Shown here: piece after piece, positions 27,944 to 38,700 of the stretch
Layout: every line of letters begins with the position of its first letter
Numbering within the stretch: position 1 is the stretch's first letter
NCBI GenBank assembly: GCA_016871755.1
Contig: VHCJ01000006.1
Coordinates: forward strand, 105,634-169,633
Length of the DNA stretch: 64,000 bases
From: Verrucomicrobiota bacterium
Lineage (GTDB): Bacteria; Verrucomicrobiota; Verrucomicrobiia; Opitutales; Opitutaceae
Direction of reading: 5' to 3'
Position numbers and translations under genes: made by a program
Notes under the pieces: generated by a model
Seen by the model: the letters and a program-made list of their open reading frames with translations, nothing else
The model's database searches: none
Told to the model about the DNA's origin: nothing

Positions 27944-29242
27944 ATGGCCCAAATCATCGAGATGCCCAAACTCAGCGACACCATGACGGTGGGCACGCTG
28001 GTCAAATGGCTGAAGAAGGAGGGCGATGTCGTGAAGTCCGGCGCGATGCTCGCCGAGGTCGAGACCGACAAGGCCACGATGGAGTTGGAGTGCTTCTTCG
28101 ACGGCACGCTGCTGAAGATCTTCGCCCCCGCCGGCTCCCAGGTCGCCATCGGCGCGCCGCTCTGCGCGGTGGGCAAGCCGGGCGAGGCCGTCGCCCCGAC
28201 CGCCGCGGCTGCGGCCGCCGCGCAGCCCGCCCCCGCCGCCAAACCCGCGGCTGCACCGGCGACCGCCGCTCCAGCCGCGGCCGCACCGGCTCCTGCCAGC
28301 GTGCCGGCTCCAGCCGCCGCCAGCGTTGCCGCCAGCCACGCCCCGGCCGCCGCCAGTCAGGATCGGGTCCGCATCACTCCGCTCGCCCGCAAGCTGGCCG
28401 GCGAGCATCAGATTTCCCCGGCTTCGCTCCAAGGTTCCGGCCCGGGCGGTCGGATCGTCCGAGCCGATGTTCTCGCCGCCGCCGCCAATCCCGCGGCCCG
28501 CCGCGCGCCCGCGGCGCTTCCGACGGGTTCGGTCTTCGCCAAGGGTCCGATCCAGGAGGAGCGCACCGTCGCCGTATCCACCATGCGCGGGGTCATCGCC
28601 AAGCGGCTGATCGAGTCCAAAACGCAGATCCCGCACTTCTACCTAGAGGTGGAGGTCGATGCCAGCCCGCTCCTCACCCTGCGCCAGCAACTGAACGCCA
28701 GCCTCGAGGGCGAGGGCGTCAAGTTGTCCGTCAACGACTTCATTCTGAAGGCGTGCGCCGAGGCGCTGCGCCGCGTCCCCGCCGTCAACGCGTCGTGGGA
28801 GGGCTCCCAGATCCGCTACTTCGGCGCCGCCCACGTGGCGTTCGCCGTCGCCATCGAGGACGGGCTGATCACGCCGGTCGTCCGCGACGCGCATGCGAAG
28901 TCAATCTTCGCCATCAGCACCGAGGCGAAATCCCTCGGGCGTCTCGCCAAGGACAAGAAGCTGAAGCCCGAGCAGTTCACCGGAGGCACGTTCTGCGTCA
29001 GCAATCTGGGGATGATGGGGGTCGACCGCTTCTCCGCGATCATCAATCCGCCCAACGCCGCCATCCTCGCCGTCGGGGCCACCGTCACCAAGCCCGTGGT
29101 CAAGGGCGACCGCATCGTCGTGGGTCAGCGCCTGTCACTCACGTTGTCCTGCGATCACCGGGTCGTCGACGGCGCCGTCGGAGCCCACTTCCTCGCCGCC
29201 CTGCGCGAGGTGCTCGAGAAGCCGGCCTTGCTCCTGATCTGA
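27944..29242 (+). CDS. pdhC: Dihydrolipoamide acetyltransferase (PDH E2)
   Basis: Core of the pyruvate dehydrogenase complex, 432 aa. Domains in order: one lipoyl domain (about 1-80; lipoyl-Lys in VETDKATMELECF), an Ala/Pro-rich linker, a peripheral subunit (E3) binding domain (about 143-180; RITPLARKLAGEHQISPASL and GSGPGGRIVRADV), another linker and the catalytic domain (about 205-432), ending with the active-site DHRVVDGAVGAHFL. Ends the pdhABC operon. E3 (dihydrolipoamide dehydrogenase) is not in the window. Confidence 0.95.
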   Translation: MAQIIEMPKLSDTMTVGTLVKWLKKEGDVVKSGAMLAEVETDKATMELECFFDGTLLKIFAPAGSQVAIGAPLCAVGKPGEAVAPTAAAAAAAQPAPAAKPAAAPATAAPAAAAPAPASVPAPAAASVAASHAPAAASQDRVRITPLARKLAGEHQISPASLQGSGPGGRIVRADVLAAAANPAARRAPAALPTGSVFAKGPIQEERTVAVSTMRGVIAKRLIESKTQIPHFYLEVEVDASPLLTLRQQLNASLEGEGVKLSVNDFILKACAEALRRVPAVNASWEGSQIRYFGAAHVAFAVAIEDGLITPVVRDAHAKSIFAISTEAKSLGRLAKDKKLKPEQFTGGTFCVSNLGMMGVDRFSAIINPPNAAILAVGATVTKPVVKGDRIVVGQRLSLTLSCDHRVVDGAVGAHFLAALREVLEKPALLLI

Positions 29243-29301
29243 GGCGCGCCGACCGCGCCCGGGGGCCCGGCTCCGGCTCCCGCGAACGAGTGTCCGTACC
29301 C

Positions 29302-31533
29302 TTACGGGCGGTGCCACCGCGCGCCGCGCACCGCCTGCCGGGCCCGCACGAAGATGTGACGCGCCGCGTCACGTTCGACCGGTCGCCCGAAGCGCAGGGC
29401 CTCCAACTCCGCCCGCACGCGGGAGACTTCCCCCGCCACGCCGCGTCCGGGAGGCAGGCGCCGCAGCCAGCGCGCCGCCTCGCGCCGGACGGCCGCCTGA
29501 CCACGCCGTCCGCGGCCACGTAGCCGCGCCACCAGCCACCAGAGGGCCGGTTCACCCCAACGCAGACCCGCCCAGAGCGAGAGCGACAGGGCGACGAAGA
29601 AAATCAGCACCAAGCGCCACTGCTCCGCGGAGCGGGGTCGCTTCACCCAGGCCATCGCGTCATCGCTCACGCCTTTCAGCCACGTCCGCCCGCGCTCCAG
29701 CCAAAGCCGCACGCCGCCACGCACGTCCTCCACCAACTCCAGCTGCGCCGCTTGATCGAAGTTGACCACCCGCCGGTACCAGAACACCCGCAGGCCATCG
29801 AGTCTCGCTCCCCACCCGCCATCAATCGTGCGGCTTCGCTGCTGCGCCGCCGCCAGTTCGGGATCCGGGTCGCCCACCGCATAGGCTCCGGGGGTCGGAT
29901 CAACCCGGATCCACGCTCCGGACCCGTCCCAGAGTTCGCACCATGCGTGCGCCATCGAGTTCCGCACGATCAGGCTGCCGCTGAATTCGTTCCACGAGCC
30001 GCCTTTGAAGCCCGTCACCAGCCGCGCGGGATGCCCCGCCGTCCGCGCCAGCAACGCAAAGCCCGCAGCGAAGAGTTCGCAATGCCCCGGCCCGCGTCCT
30101 TCCAGCCACCGCACCACCGCGTCACCCGATCCGGCCGGCAACTCCGACTCCAAGCCGTAGCGGTGCCGCGCCGCCAGCCAGCGAGCCGCCCGCTGCGCAA
30201 AGGCTTCCGCCGTGAGATCATCTCCGTCTTGGATCTCGTTGACCCACCGCTTCAGACGCGCGCGATCCTCCGCCGACGCCGCCACGCGCCAGTATCCCAG
30301 GCCCGCCGCTTCCGCCGCCTCCCGGGTCCGCTCCGCCTGCACCGCGTCCGGGAGGATCGCGCTCGACTCCATGCCCGTGATTTCAAAACCGACCAGCTCC
30401 GAGGGATCGTTCGCCAGCGCCACCATGCGGAGGGGAATGTTCTGCTGGAAGTTCATCGGGCGGTTGAACCGAAGTTCACGGTACGCCCCGGTCAGCGGGA
30501 GGTAACGGCTGATTCCGGGCTCCAGGTAGAACGTCCAGCGTTCCCTGCTGCCTTTCAGTCCGGTCACCCCGCCCTCCACCGCCGCCCGGCGCTGCCACGA
30601 GCGCCGCGCCAACTCCGCCCGCAAACCCGCCGAGCTCCGGAAGCCTCCGTCGCGGTGCTCATCCAACACCACCATCCGCCAATAGGGCACGCCCGGCAGC
30701 CGGTCCGGGGACGCGCCGTCCACCGTGAACGCCACGCTGGTGTCCTCTTGGATGCGGGTCACATCCCCAAACTGAATGCTCTCCGAAAAACCGGTCCGGG
30801 TCTTCTTTGTGATCAGTTGGTCGAGGAAGAAGGACCGACCCAGTTCAAAGCGGGGGATCGCCGTGAACAGCATCGCCGTCACCGCCACCACGCCGCCAAA
30901 GAGCCCCACCGCGAGCGCCACGATCCGCCAGTCGACGGCCGACCGGAGGCGGCGCAGGAGGCGTCCCCAGCGCAACTCCGCCGCCCACGCCGGAGCGGAC
31001 CGGTGACCCGCGCCCGCCGCCACCGTATCCGCCGTCCCGTTCACGCCTCGCGTCACGTCCGCCAGCGTCGTCACCAGCAGGAGGGCGAGCGCACAGCCCG
31101 TGAAGACGAAGAGCTGAACCGCAAATGCGAGCGAGAGGGTCATCACGCCCGTGAGAACCACGAGAAACAGCCCGAGGAGCACCACTTGAAGGTCGTCCCG
31201 GCGCTTTCGGTAGGAGATAATCCGATACGTGAGGAGGAGAAGCTGGACGCGCACCAGCGCCGTCAGGGTATCCGTGCCGCCATAGAAATCCACGGTCACG
31301 GCCACTACGATCAGGGGAAACGCGAGGCGATGTCCCCAGCTGGGAATCCAGCCGGGCAGCGTCGGCCAGCGGCAGACCGTCACCCCGACCACCAACACCG
31401 CCAGCACCCACGGGACCACGTCGAGGTCCAGGAAAAGTCCACAGCTCGCTGAGAGCATGGCGAGGACGTTGCCCAGTGCCCAGCGCAGCTGGTGCAGGTC
31501 GTCCGTTTCAAGCTCTGGCCGCGCGTTGTCCAT
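29302..31533 (-). CDS. Transglutaminase-like membrane protein (TgpA family)
   Basis: A 743-aa protein with five or six N-terminal TM segments (about residues 20-215, DUF3488 type), a large periplasmic transglutaminase-like domain and a final TM segment (VLIFFVALSLSLWAGLRW) plus a cytoplasmic tail. The Cys-His-Asp triad is visible: GHCELFAAGFALLARTAG, MAHAWCELWD and WIRVDPTPGAY. It is third in a moxR / DUF58 / tgpA set, a common arrangement; the start was set where the overlap with the DUF58 gene is smallest (26 nt). Function is probably cell-envelope related but unproven. Confidence 0.88.
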   Translation of the reverse strand: MDNARPELETDDLHQLRWALGNVLAMLSASCGLFLDLDVVPWVLAVLVVGVTVCRWPTLPGWIPSWGHRLAFPLIVVAVTVDFYGGTDTLTALVRVQLLLLTYRIISYRKRRDDLQVVLLGLFLVVLTGVMTLSLAFAVQLFVFTGCALALLLVTTLADVTRGVNGTADTVAAGAGHRSAPAWAAELRWGRLLRRLRSAVDWRIVALAVGLFGGVVAVTAMLFTAIPRFELGRSFFLDQLITKKTRTGFSESIQFGDVTRIQEDTSVAFTVDGASPDRLPGVPYWRMVVLDEHRDGGFRSSAGLRAELARRSWQRRAAVEGGVTGLKGSRERWTFYLEPGISRYLPLTGAYRELRFNRPMNFQQNIPLRMVALANDPSELVGFEITGMESSAILPDAVQAERTREAAEAAGLGYWRVAASAEDRARLKRWVNEIQDGDDLTAEAFAQRAARWLAARHRYGLESELPAGSGDAVVRWLEGRGPGHCELFAAGFALLARTAGHPARLVTGFKGGSWNEFSGSLIVRNSMAHAWCELWDGSGAWIRVDPTPGAYAVGDPDPELAAAQQRSRTIDGGWGARLDGLRVFWYRRVVNFDQAAQLELVEDVRGGVRLWLERGRTWLKGVSDDAMAWVKRPRSAEQWRLVLIFFVALSLSLWAGLRWGEPALWWLVARLRGRGRRGQAAVRREAARWLRRLPPGRGVAGEVSRVRAELEALRFGRPVERDAARHIFVRARQAVRGARWHRP

Positions 31534-32686
31534 CGAGATAGGCCCCCACGCCACGGTTTCCTTCCGGCACGAAACTCACCCGGTGCTGCCCCGGACCGGT
31601 CGTCGCAGGGCGCTGCCCGGTCGGCCGCTCCGGCCGGGTCTCGCCTCCCGGCGCGATCCGCGCCAGTTGATCAAGGACCGCCTCAAGGTCCGTGACCCTC
31701 CGCACGCGCCGCGCCGGCTCCGGCACCACCTCCACCCACGCCAGCCGACCTTCCCGGAAGAGGTCCTCCGCCAGGGTCGCCGCGAGGCTGAGCATCAGCT
31801 CGAGCTGCTCCGGCCGGGGCCAACGCAGGGCATCCGCATCCACCACCAGCGACAGTCCTTGCTCCGCTTCCGCCGCATACTGGCGGACCAGCCACTCACC
31901 GGTCCGCGCACTCGCCTTCCAGTGAATCAGCCGCGGGGAATCACCCGAGGCATAGCGCCGGAGCGCGAGGAGGTCATCACTCTGCCCGACGCGCGCGAGG
32001 GTCTCACCCGCCGTGCGCCGCGCCGGAGCGAGCAGGGGGTGGCGTTCGTAGACCACCGTCGCCGGCCACGCCCACACCCGCCGGGTCAACCGGCCGGGAT
32101 AGCTCTTCTTGAGAAAGCCAAAGGGAAAGAGGGAACTCACCCGCACGAGCACGATGGTGCTCTCACCGCGGCGCTCCGGCCGCCACTCCCACTCGAGACA
32201 GGTCTCACCACCCGCCGGATCCAGCCGCGAGGTCAGAGCCAGCGGTACGCGCGGCGCCTTCTCCCCTCCCGCCTGCATCTCAAACGCCAAGCCGTAGGTC
32301 GGCAGCAAGCGCTTCCCGTTCCGCACCTCCAGCCCCAGCGTGGTCGTCCGCCCCGCCCGCAGCGCCCGCTCCGTGCGCACGCGCCACGTGATGCGCTGGA
32401 GGTTCATCCACGAGAGCACGCCGCTGAGCACGAGGCAGGAAAGGAGCAGCGCGAGGGTCAGGAAGAGAATGTTGTTCGCGGTGTTGTACGCCGCCGTGCC
32501 CACGCCGATCGCCAGCGAAATCAACACCACGCCCGAGGTCGTCGGTGCCACCCGTTCCCCGCGGGGCGGATAAATCAGGGCCCAGAACAGCGTCACCCAG
32601 CGCCCAGGCCCCGCCGCGTCGCGACCGGCACCTGGACCCGCCCACGTCTCCGCATCGGAGAAAGTCAGGGGACGCGAGGTCGGCAT
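31508..32686 (-). CDS. DUF58 domain protein
   Basis: A 392-aa protein with two TM segments near residues 45-90 (TSGVVLISLAIGVGTAAYNTANNILFLTLALLLSC), a beta-sandwich-like stretch, and the DUF58 motif LRRYASGDSPRLIHWKASARTGEWLVRQY (about 228-257), which contains a partial vWA-like fold. It lies between moxR and tgpA, overlapping the latter. These genes usually act with the MoxR ATPase; the biochemical role is unknown. Confidence 0.88.
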   Translation of the reverse strand: MPTSRPLTFSDAETWAGPGAGRDAAGPGRWVTLFWALIYPPRGERVAPTTSGVVLISLAIGVGTAAYNTANNILFLTLALLLSCLVLSGVLSWMNLQRITWRVRTERALRAGRTTTLGLEVRNGKRLLPTYGLAFEMQAGGEKAPRVPLALTSRLDPAGGETCLEWEWRPERRGESTIVLVRVSSLFPFGFLKKSYPGRLTRRVWAWPATVVYERHPLLAPARRTAGETLARVGQSDDLLALRRYASGDSPRLIHWKASARTGEWLVRQYAAEAEQGLSLVVDADALRWPRPEQLELMLSLAATLAEDLFREGRLAWVEVVPEPARRVRRVTDLEAVLDQLARIAPGGETRPERPTGQRPATTGPGQHRVSFVPEGNRGVGAYLDGQRAARA

Positions 32687-32705
32687 CGCTCAGGACCTTC
32701 CGCCT

Positions 32706-33677
32706 TCACTCCGGCAACCGCACCGCCGCCACGATCCGACGCAGCGTCGCCGCCACCGCCCGCCGCTCCTCCAAGGCATCTCCGCCGCTGCGGGTCAGGC
32801 TGAGTCGATGCGCAAACACCGGCTCCAGGAGCGTGAAGACATCCTCGGGAAGGACGAAGTCGCGGCCACGCAGCAGGGCCCGCGCCTGCGCCGCTGTCTT
32901 CAGGGCCAGTCCGCCGCGCACGCTCACCCCCGCCTTGAAGTCCGCCTCCGTGCGGGTCGCCACCACCAGCGCAAGCAGGTAGTCCAACACACTGTCCTCC
33001 ACGAACACCTCCTTGGTCAGCGCCTGCAGGCGCACGATGTCATCGTGCTGCACCACCGGGTTGAGCTGGATCGCGTCGTAGCTGGACTGGCCTCCGCGCA
33101 GGATCTCGCGCTCGTCCTTCGGCTCGGGATACCCGATGTGGATCCGCATCAGGAAGCGATCCATCTGGCTCTCCGGGAGCGGAAAGGTGCCTTCGTAATC
33201 CACCGGGTTCTGCGTCGCGAAGACCATGAAGGGACGACCGACTTCGTGGGTCTCGCCGTCCACGGACACGCGCGCGCGGTCCATCACTTCCAGCAGCGCC
33301 GACTGGGTCTTCGGGGTTGCGCGATTGATCTCGTCCGCCAACACCACGTTCGCAAACACCGGGCCGCGACGGAAAACGAATTCGCGACGGGCCTCATCAT
33401 AGATCGCCACGCCGATCACGTCGCTGGGCAGGAGGTCGCTCGTGAACTGGATGCGCGAGAAGGCGCAGTCCATCGAACGCGCCAGCGAATACGCCAAGGT
33501 CGTCTTGCCGACTCCCGGGAGGTCCTCGATCAACACGTGCCCGCCAGCCGCCAGGCAGACGAGGACGCGCTCAATCACCTCGTCCTTGCCGCGGATCGTG
33601 CGCGCCATGCCTTCGTGAAGCCGGGCAAACGCCGACCGGGCGTCGGCCATCGCCGGCGCGGATACAAAGTCGCTCAT
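32706..33677 (-). CDS. MoxR-type AAA+ ATPase
   Basis: A 323-aa AAA+ chaperone-like ATPase. Walker A is in [20 protein letters not shown], Walker B in [20 protein letters not shown], then sensor 1 ([20 protein letters not shown]) and the R-finger region [16 protein letters not shown]. Followed by DUF58 and tgpA genes on the same strand. A 150-bp gap separates it from the next gene upstream; that gap holds an 8-bp inverted repeat (GGCGGTTC/GAACCGCC) but no T-run. Confidence 0.93.
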   Translation of the reverse strand: MSDFVSAPAMADARSAFARLHEGMARTIRGKDEVIERVLVCLAAGGHVLIEDLPGVGKTTLAYSLARSMDCAFSRIQFTSDLLPSDVIGVAIYDEARREFVFRRGPVFANVVLADEINRATPKTQSALLEVMDRARVSVDGETHEVGRPFMVFATQNPVDYEGTFPLPESQMDRFLMRIHIGYPEPKDEREILRGGQSSYDAIQLNPVVQHDDIVRLQALTKEVFVEDSVLDYLLALVVATRTEADFKAGVSVRGGLALKTAAQARALLRGRDFVLPEDVFTLLEPVFAHRLSLTRSGGDALEERRAVAATLRRIVAAVRLPE

Positions 33678-33827
33678 CCCACCACGTTGCGAGCGACCTG
33701 CGATCCGTCAACGGGCACCCCCACCTCGCGGGCGGGCGGGGCGCCGGTTTTACGGGGGATTTGCAACCGGCGGTTCAGCCCAGCGGGAACCGCCCGCGGC
33801 CGGGACCCGTCGGCCCGTGACCGGCGG

Positions 33828-34652
33828 TCACCGGAACAGCTTGATCAGGCTGCAGAAATCTTCGTCGGTGAACCCCGCGCGGTCAGCCATCGCCAGGCGC
33901 TCCCGGGCCGTGTCGAGCACCGGGAAGTCCTCGCAGCCGTTGATGCGCGACGCGAGCCGGAGGTCCTTGAGCATGTGTTTGACCGAGAACTGCGGGCTGA
34001 AATCCCCCGCGCGGAGCTTGGGTTCCTTCAGCTTGGTCACGCCCGAATAGCTGGCGTTCTTGCCCAGGGCCTCAAAGAAGACGCCGTCGTCGATGCCCGC
34101 CCGGCGCGCCAGGGTGAGCGCCTCACTCAGCGCCTCCATCTGCGCCGCGATGTTCAGGTTCATCGCCAGCTTCAGCGCCGCCGCCTGCGGGGCGGAACCG
34201 ATCACGAAGCGGTGCGCCGAGATCGTGCCCAAGGTCGCCTCCATATCCGCGATCAGCGCCCGGTCCCCACCCAGGTAAAAGACAGTCTGGCGCTGCTCGG
34301 CGGCCGGCTTGCTGCCGGTGAAGGGAGCCTCGAGGTAGCGGGCCCCGCGCGCGCCCACCAAGGCCGCAAACTCCGCGCTCGAAGCGGGGTCAATCGTGCT
34401 GGATTGCACCACCACCTTTCCCGGCCCCAGCGCCGGGAGGATGCGCTGCAGCAGGTCGCGCACCGCCGGCGGATCCGCGACCACGATCTGAATGACGTCC
34501 GCCGCCTCCGCCACCGCCTCGGGCGTCGGCTTCCACCGGGGGGAGTCCGGCTGCGCGGTGCGATTCCACGCCCCCGCAAGTTTCCCGGCGGCGTCGTAAT
34601 GCCGCCCCCAAATACTTCCGATCAGGCCCAGTCCAAGGATGCCGACGTTCAT
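33828..34652 (-). CDS. Beta-hydroxyacid dehydrogenase family oxidoreductase
   Basis: NAD(P)-dependent enzyme of the 3-hydroxyisobutyrate / tartronate semialdehyde reductase type, 274 aa. The Rossmann motif NVGILGLGLIGSIWGRHY is at the N-terminus, a substrate segment QSSTIDPASSAEFAA and the EAPFTGSKPAAE (family DAPVSGG-like) follow, and the catalytic-Lys region is ALKLAMNLNIAAQMEAL. The usual GLGxMG is GLGLIG. It follows the SurA-like gene on the same strand. The true substrate cannot be told. Confidence 0.87.
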   Translation of the reverse strand: MNVGILGLGLIGSIWGRHYDAAGKLAGAWNRTAQPDSPRWKPTPEAVAEAADVIQIVVADPPAVRDLLQRILPALGPGKVVVQSSTIDPASSAEFAALVGARGARYLEAPFTGSKPAAEQRQTVFYLGGDRALIADMEATLGTISAHRFVIGSAPQAAALKLAMNLNIAAQMEALSEALTLARRAGIDDGVFFEALGKNASYSGVTKLKEPKLRAGDFSPQFSVKHMLKDLRLASRINGCEDFPVLDTARERLAMADRAGFTDEDFCSLIKLFR

Positions 34653-34725
34653 GAGTGGGACGAGGGACTCGCCCGGCGGCCGAACTTCCGCGGCTCGCCG
34701 CGGCGGAAGAACCGGTCCCCGGCCC

Positions 34726-35748
34726 TCAGAAATGCTTCACGTAGCCGTTGCGGCGCAGGCGCTCCAACCAGCGTTCCTGCGAGAGGCGCGCACTCTGCTG
34801 GATCAGGATGCGCTCAATCTGGTCACGCACTTCGTCGATCGGCTGGATACCGGCATACCGGCGGTCTTCGACGTAAAGGAGAAACGCCCCTTCCGGCGTC
34901 AGGATCGGCGGCGTAAACTCGCCCTTCTTCAGGGCAAACAGGGGCCCGCTGAACTCCCCCTTGAGATCCGACTTCTTCTGCCAACCCCAGTCGCCTCCTT
35001 TGACGCGACGGGAGTCCTGCGACACTTCCCGGGCCACGTCCTCGAACTTATCGCCCGCCTTCAAGCGGTCGTGCACCACCTGCGCCCGGGCCTTGAGATC
35101 GGCATCCGACGCACCCGCGCGCGAAACTTGGATCAGGCGGAGATGCGCTTCGTCCTCCTGGAAGAAACGCTCCTTGTTCTCATTGTAGAAGGTCTCGATC
35201 TTCACCGGACTCACCGTGCTCTGCGACTTGCGCTGCTGCTGCCGCATATAGCCGTAAATGATGTCCTCCTCCACTTCCTTGCGGTACTCGCGCAGGGTCT
35301 TTCCTCGGCTGCGCAGGTAGGCGAGGAACTTCGAGCGGTCCCCGTCGAACTGACTGATCTGCGTCTCCGCGATCTGGTTGTCGACGTAACTCTCCGGGAT
35401 CCGCCGCTTCTCGTCCTTGCGGAACTCCTTCACGATGAGTTCCCGGTCAATCAGGTTTTGAATGATGTCGTCCTGCAGGGCTTCGAGTTTCTGATTGAAC
35501 TCCTGCTCATTGCGCGATTCGCGCTGCACCTCCGGAACGAGCGGGGCGATCTCGCGGCGGATGTCCTCCACCGTGATGACCTTCGACTCCACGATCGCCG
35601 CAATGCCGTTGGCAAAGCGCAGATCCAACCCGTCGGCCGGAGCCCGGGACTGAGCGCGGAGGGAATCCGTCAGCCCAAGGGCCAACGCCACGACCGCAAC
35701 CCGGGCGCTAAGGGAAAGAGACATCGAACCGTTACGAACCAGCGTCAT
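34726..35748 (-). CDS. SurA-like periplasmic peptidyl-prolyl isomerase
   Basis: A 340-aa exported protein. The N-terminus has a signal peptide (VAVVALALGLTDSLRAQS; cleavage near residue 33), then a SurA-like chaperone domain (AIVESKVITVEDIRREI through SYVDNQIAE) and one parvulin domain (about 190-285), with AHLRLIQVSRAG and GGDWGWQKKSDL. A single parvulin domain is fewer than in E. coli SurA. The start is the ATG overlapping the mfd stop, while an internal ATG at codon 9 would also give a signal peptide. Likely helps fold outer-membrane proteins. Confidence 0.85.
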   Translation of the reverse strand: MTLVRNGSMSLSLSARVAVVALALGLTDSLRAQSRAPADGLDLRFANGIAAIVESKVITVEDIRREIAPLVPEVQRESRNEQEFNQKLEALQDDIIQNLIDRELIVKEFRKDEKRRIPESYVDNQIAETQISQFDGDRSKFLAYLRSRGKTLREYRKEVEEDIIYGYMRQQQRKSQSTVSPVKIETFYNENKERFFQEDEAHLRLIQVSRAGASDADLKARAQVVHDRLKAGDKFEDVAREVSQDSRRVKGGDWGWQKKSDLKGEFSGPLFALKKGEFTPPILTPEGAFLLYVEDRRYAGIQPIDEVRDQIERILIQQSARLSQERWLERLRRNGYVKHF

Positions 35749-38700
35749 GGGCGGGGCAAATTGTTTAAAGAGACAATGATCTCCTTCAACCGTAGAAGGG
35801 GCTTCGTACTGGTCAACCGCGGAAACCTCGACCCCAACATCACGAAATCATCCCGACGGCCGCTGGAGCGAAGGCATTTGAGGCGGTTGGACTCGGTTTC
35901 GACGGACACGATGCCCTTTTGTTCCGCCCGAACCCGGATCTCCGTCACGAGAAAGAGCGCTGCGACTTCCGGACCGAATTTACCAAAACGATCCCGCAGT
36001 TCGTTTTCAATTTCCCGCAGTTGCTGGGGATCCTCCGCCATCGCGAGGCGGCGGTAGAGGTCGATTCGCAGTCGAGTTTCAGCAACGTACGTCACCGGGA
36101 TCCGGGCTTGGATGCGGTCCACCTCAATGGCTCCGCTTTCCTCCCGCTCCTGCTCCGTCAACGCCGCATAGCCGGCCCCGTGGCGGGTCGCCTTCGTGCG
36201 TTCCGGCGGCGCGGGGTCACCTTCACCCACAAAGACGAAATCCAGCTTCACGGTGGCGCGGATCGCCGCCGCCTGTTTCTCCCCGCGAAGGCGCGCCACC
36301 GACTGCCGGAGAAGCTGACAGTACAATTCAAAGCCAACGCCCACGATGTGTCCGCTCTGCTCCGCGCCGAGGAGGTTGCCCGCCCCGCGGAGTTCGAGGT
36401 CGCGCATCGCGATCCGGAATCCGGCCCCGAGCTGGCTGTGCGACTTCATCGCCGCGAGTCGCTGCCGGGCGACCTCCACGAGACGGGTGTGCCGGTGCAG
36501 GAGAAGGTAGGCATACGCCTGGTGCTTGAAGCGCCCCACCCGGCCGCGGAGTTGGTACAATTGCGAAAGTCCAAAGCGATCCGCCCCTTCAATGATGATC
36601 GTATTGCAATTGGGGATGTCGATTCCGCTCTCAATGATCGTCGTGCACACGAGGACTTGGTGCCTGCCCGCGACGAACTCGGTCATGCGCTCCTCCAAAT
36701 CATCCGCCTCCATCTGCCCATGCCCGACCCCGATCCGCACGTCCGGCAGGAGTTCCCGGAGGCGCGCCGCCACGAGGTCAATCGTCTGCACGCGGTTGTG
36801 GAGGTAAAAGACCTGCCCTCCGCGACGCAGCTCGTGCCGGATCGCGTCGACCACGATCTTCTCGTCGTAGGTCTTCACGATCGTCTGGATCGGATGCCGG
36901 TTCGTCGGCGCCGTCTCGATCACGCTCATGTCACGCGCCCCGGTCATCGCCATGTAGAGCGTCCGCGGGATCGGCGTCGCGCTCATCGAGAGAACGTCCA
37001 CCGTCGCCCGCAGGCTCTTGAAGCGCTCCTTGTGCTTCACGCCGAAGCGCTGCTCCTCGTCGATGATGACGAGCCCGAGCTCCTTGAAGACGACGTCGCG
37101 CTGCAGGAGTCGGTGCGTGCCGACAAGAATGTCGACCTGCCCCGCCGCCGTCGCCTGCAGGATCTTCGCGATCTCCGCGCGCGAGCGGAAGCGACTGACC
37201 ATTTCCACCGCCACCGGATACCCGGCCATGCGTTCCCGGAAGGTGTTCAGGTGCTGCTGCGCCAGCACCGTGGTCGGCACGAGCACCGCGACCTGACGAC
37301 CGCCTTGCACCGCCTTGAAGGCCGCCCGGATCGCCACCTCCGTCTTGCCAAAGCCAACGTCGCCGCAAATCAGCCGGTCCATCGGCCGCGCCCGTTCAAG
37401 GTCCGCCTTCGTCTCCTCGATCGCGCGCAGTTGATCGCGCGTCTCCGTGTAGGGAAACGAGGCCTCAAACTCCTTCTGCCACGCGTTGTCCGGGGGAAAC
37501 GCCACCCCGGGCTGGGCCTCGCGCGCCGCATGAATCCGGAGTAATTCGGCCGCCAGATCCACCGTCGCCCGCTCGGCCGCCTGCCGCGTCTTCTCCCAGC
37601 GTCCGGAACCAATCCGGCCGAGCTGCGGCCGGGTCTTCGAGAGGCCGACGTAGCGGCTGATGAGGTGCGACTCCGTCAGCGGAACGTGCAGGGTGACGTG
37701 ATCGTCAAACTCGAGCGAGATGACTTCGCGCAGCCCCTGCGCCGTTTCCAGCTTGGTCAGTCCGCGGTACAGCGCCACGCCGTGCTGGAGATGGACGACG
37801 AAGTCGCCCTCGACGAGTTCCGAGAAATCAAGGAGCTGGTCCACCTGCGCGCGCTGCGCCTGCGCCCGGCGCGTCCCGCCGACGCGGCGCGCACGCTGGC
37901 GCCCGAAGAGTTCCGTCTCCGTGACCACCACGAGTCCGCGCTCCGACGCCAGCCCGCGCCACGCGAGCCGCGGGGAATCCACCGCCGCCGCGTCCCCGCG
38001 GAAGGTGACGCGAAAGCCTTCGTTGATCGTCCCGCGCAGCCACACGGGTCGCAGTTTCTTCGCGATCCCTTCCTCCTCGAGAATCTCCTTCGCGCGCTGC
38101 TCTTCACCTTCCTTCGAAACCACGAACGCGACCGCGTAACCGATGCGGGTCCATTCGCACACCCGATCGAGGAATTCCCGGCGCGCCTCCACTTCCGCGA
38201 GCAGGCGGTCCTGCGCCACGAGGCGATCATCCGGATACGCGCGGTGATGGATGAGGCTGTCCGTATCCCACGTGGTTTCCTCCACGTCCGCGCCTTCCAA
38301 CAGGGCCGCCGCCTCGTCGAGATCGCCGACGCCGAAGAGTCCGCCAAGGCGCGCGAGCAGCGGCTCCAGGCCCTGCCAGCCGTCGCGCGCCAGCGCACTC
38401 CACTCCGCGTCCAGTCCGGCGGGCTCGATCAGGGCCAGCTGCGCCGCCCCGCGGGGGAGATAGTCCGCGATTCCGGTCTGGGAGGTTGCCAGGCGAAGCC
38501 GGGGCGACGCCGAGAGCGAGATCGTCTCGACCGACGCGCCGGATCGCTGCGTCACCGGATCGAAGGCCCGGATCTCCTCGATCTCGTCCCCGAAGAAATC
38601 GAGCCGGTACGGCTCCGAGGCCGCGATGGGATATACGTCGATGATGCCACCGCGGATCGCGTAGTGCCCGGGCGATTCGCACACCGCCTCACAATCGTAG

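Noticed and set aside
28006..29523. 505-codon plus-strand frame
   Set aside because: A shifted frame over pdhC and into the gap, dominated by Arg and Gly. No domain.
33754..33800. Hairpin GGCGGTTC/GAACCGCC as terminator
   Set aside because: No T-run follows on either strand; a terminator is not supported.
35919..37544. 541-codon plus-strand frame
   Set aside because: It lies fully inside mfd on the opposite strand and is rich in Arg, His, Leu and Asp as expected for a GC-rich shadow frame. The mfd frame has strong motif support.
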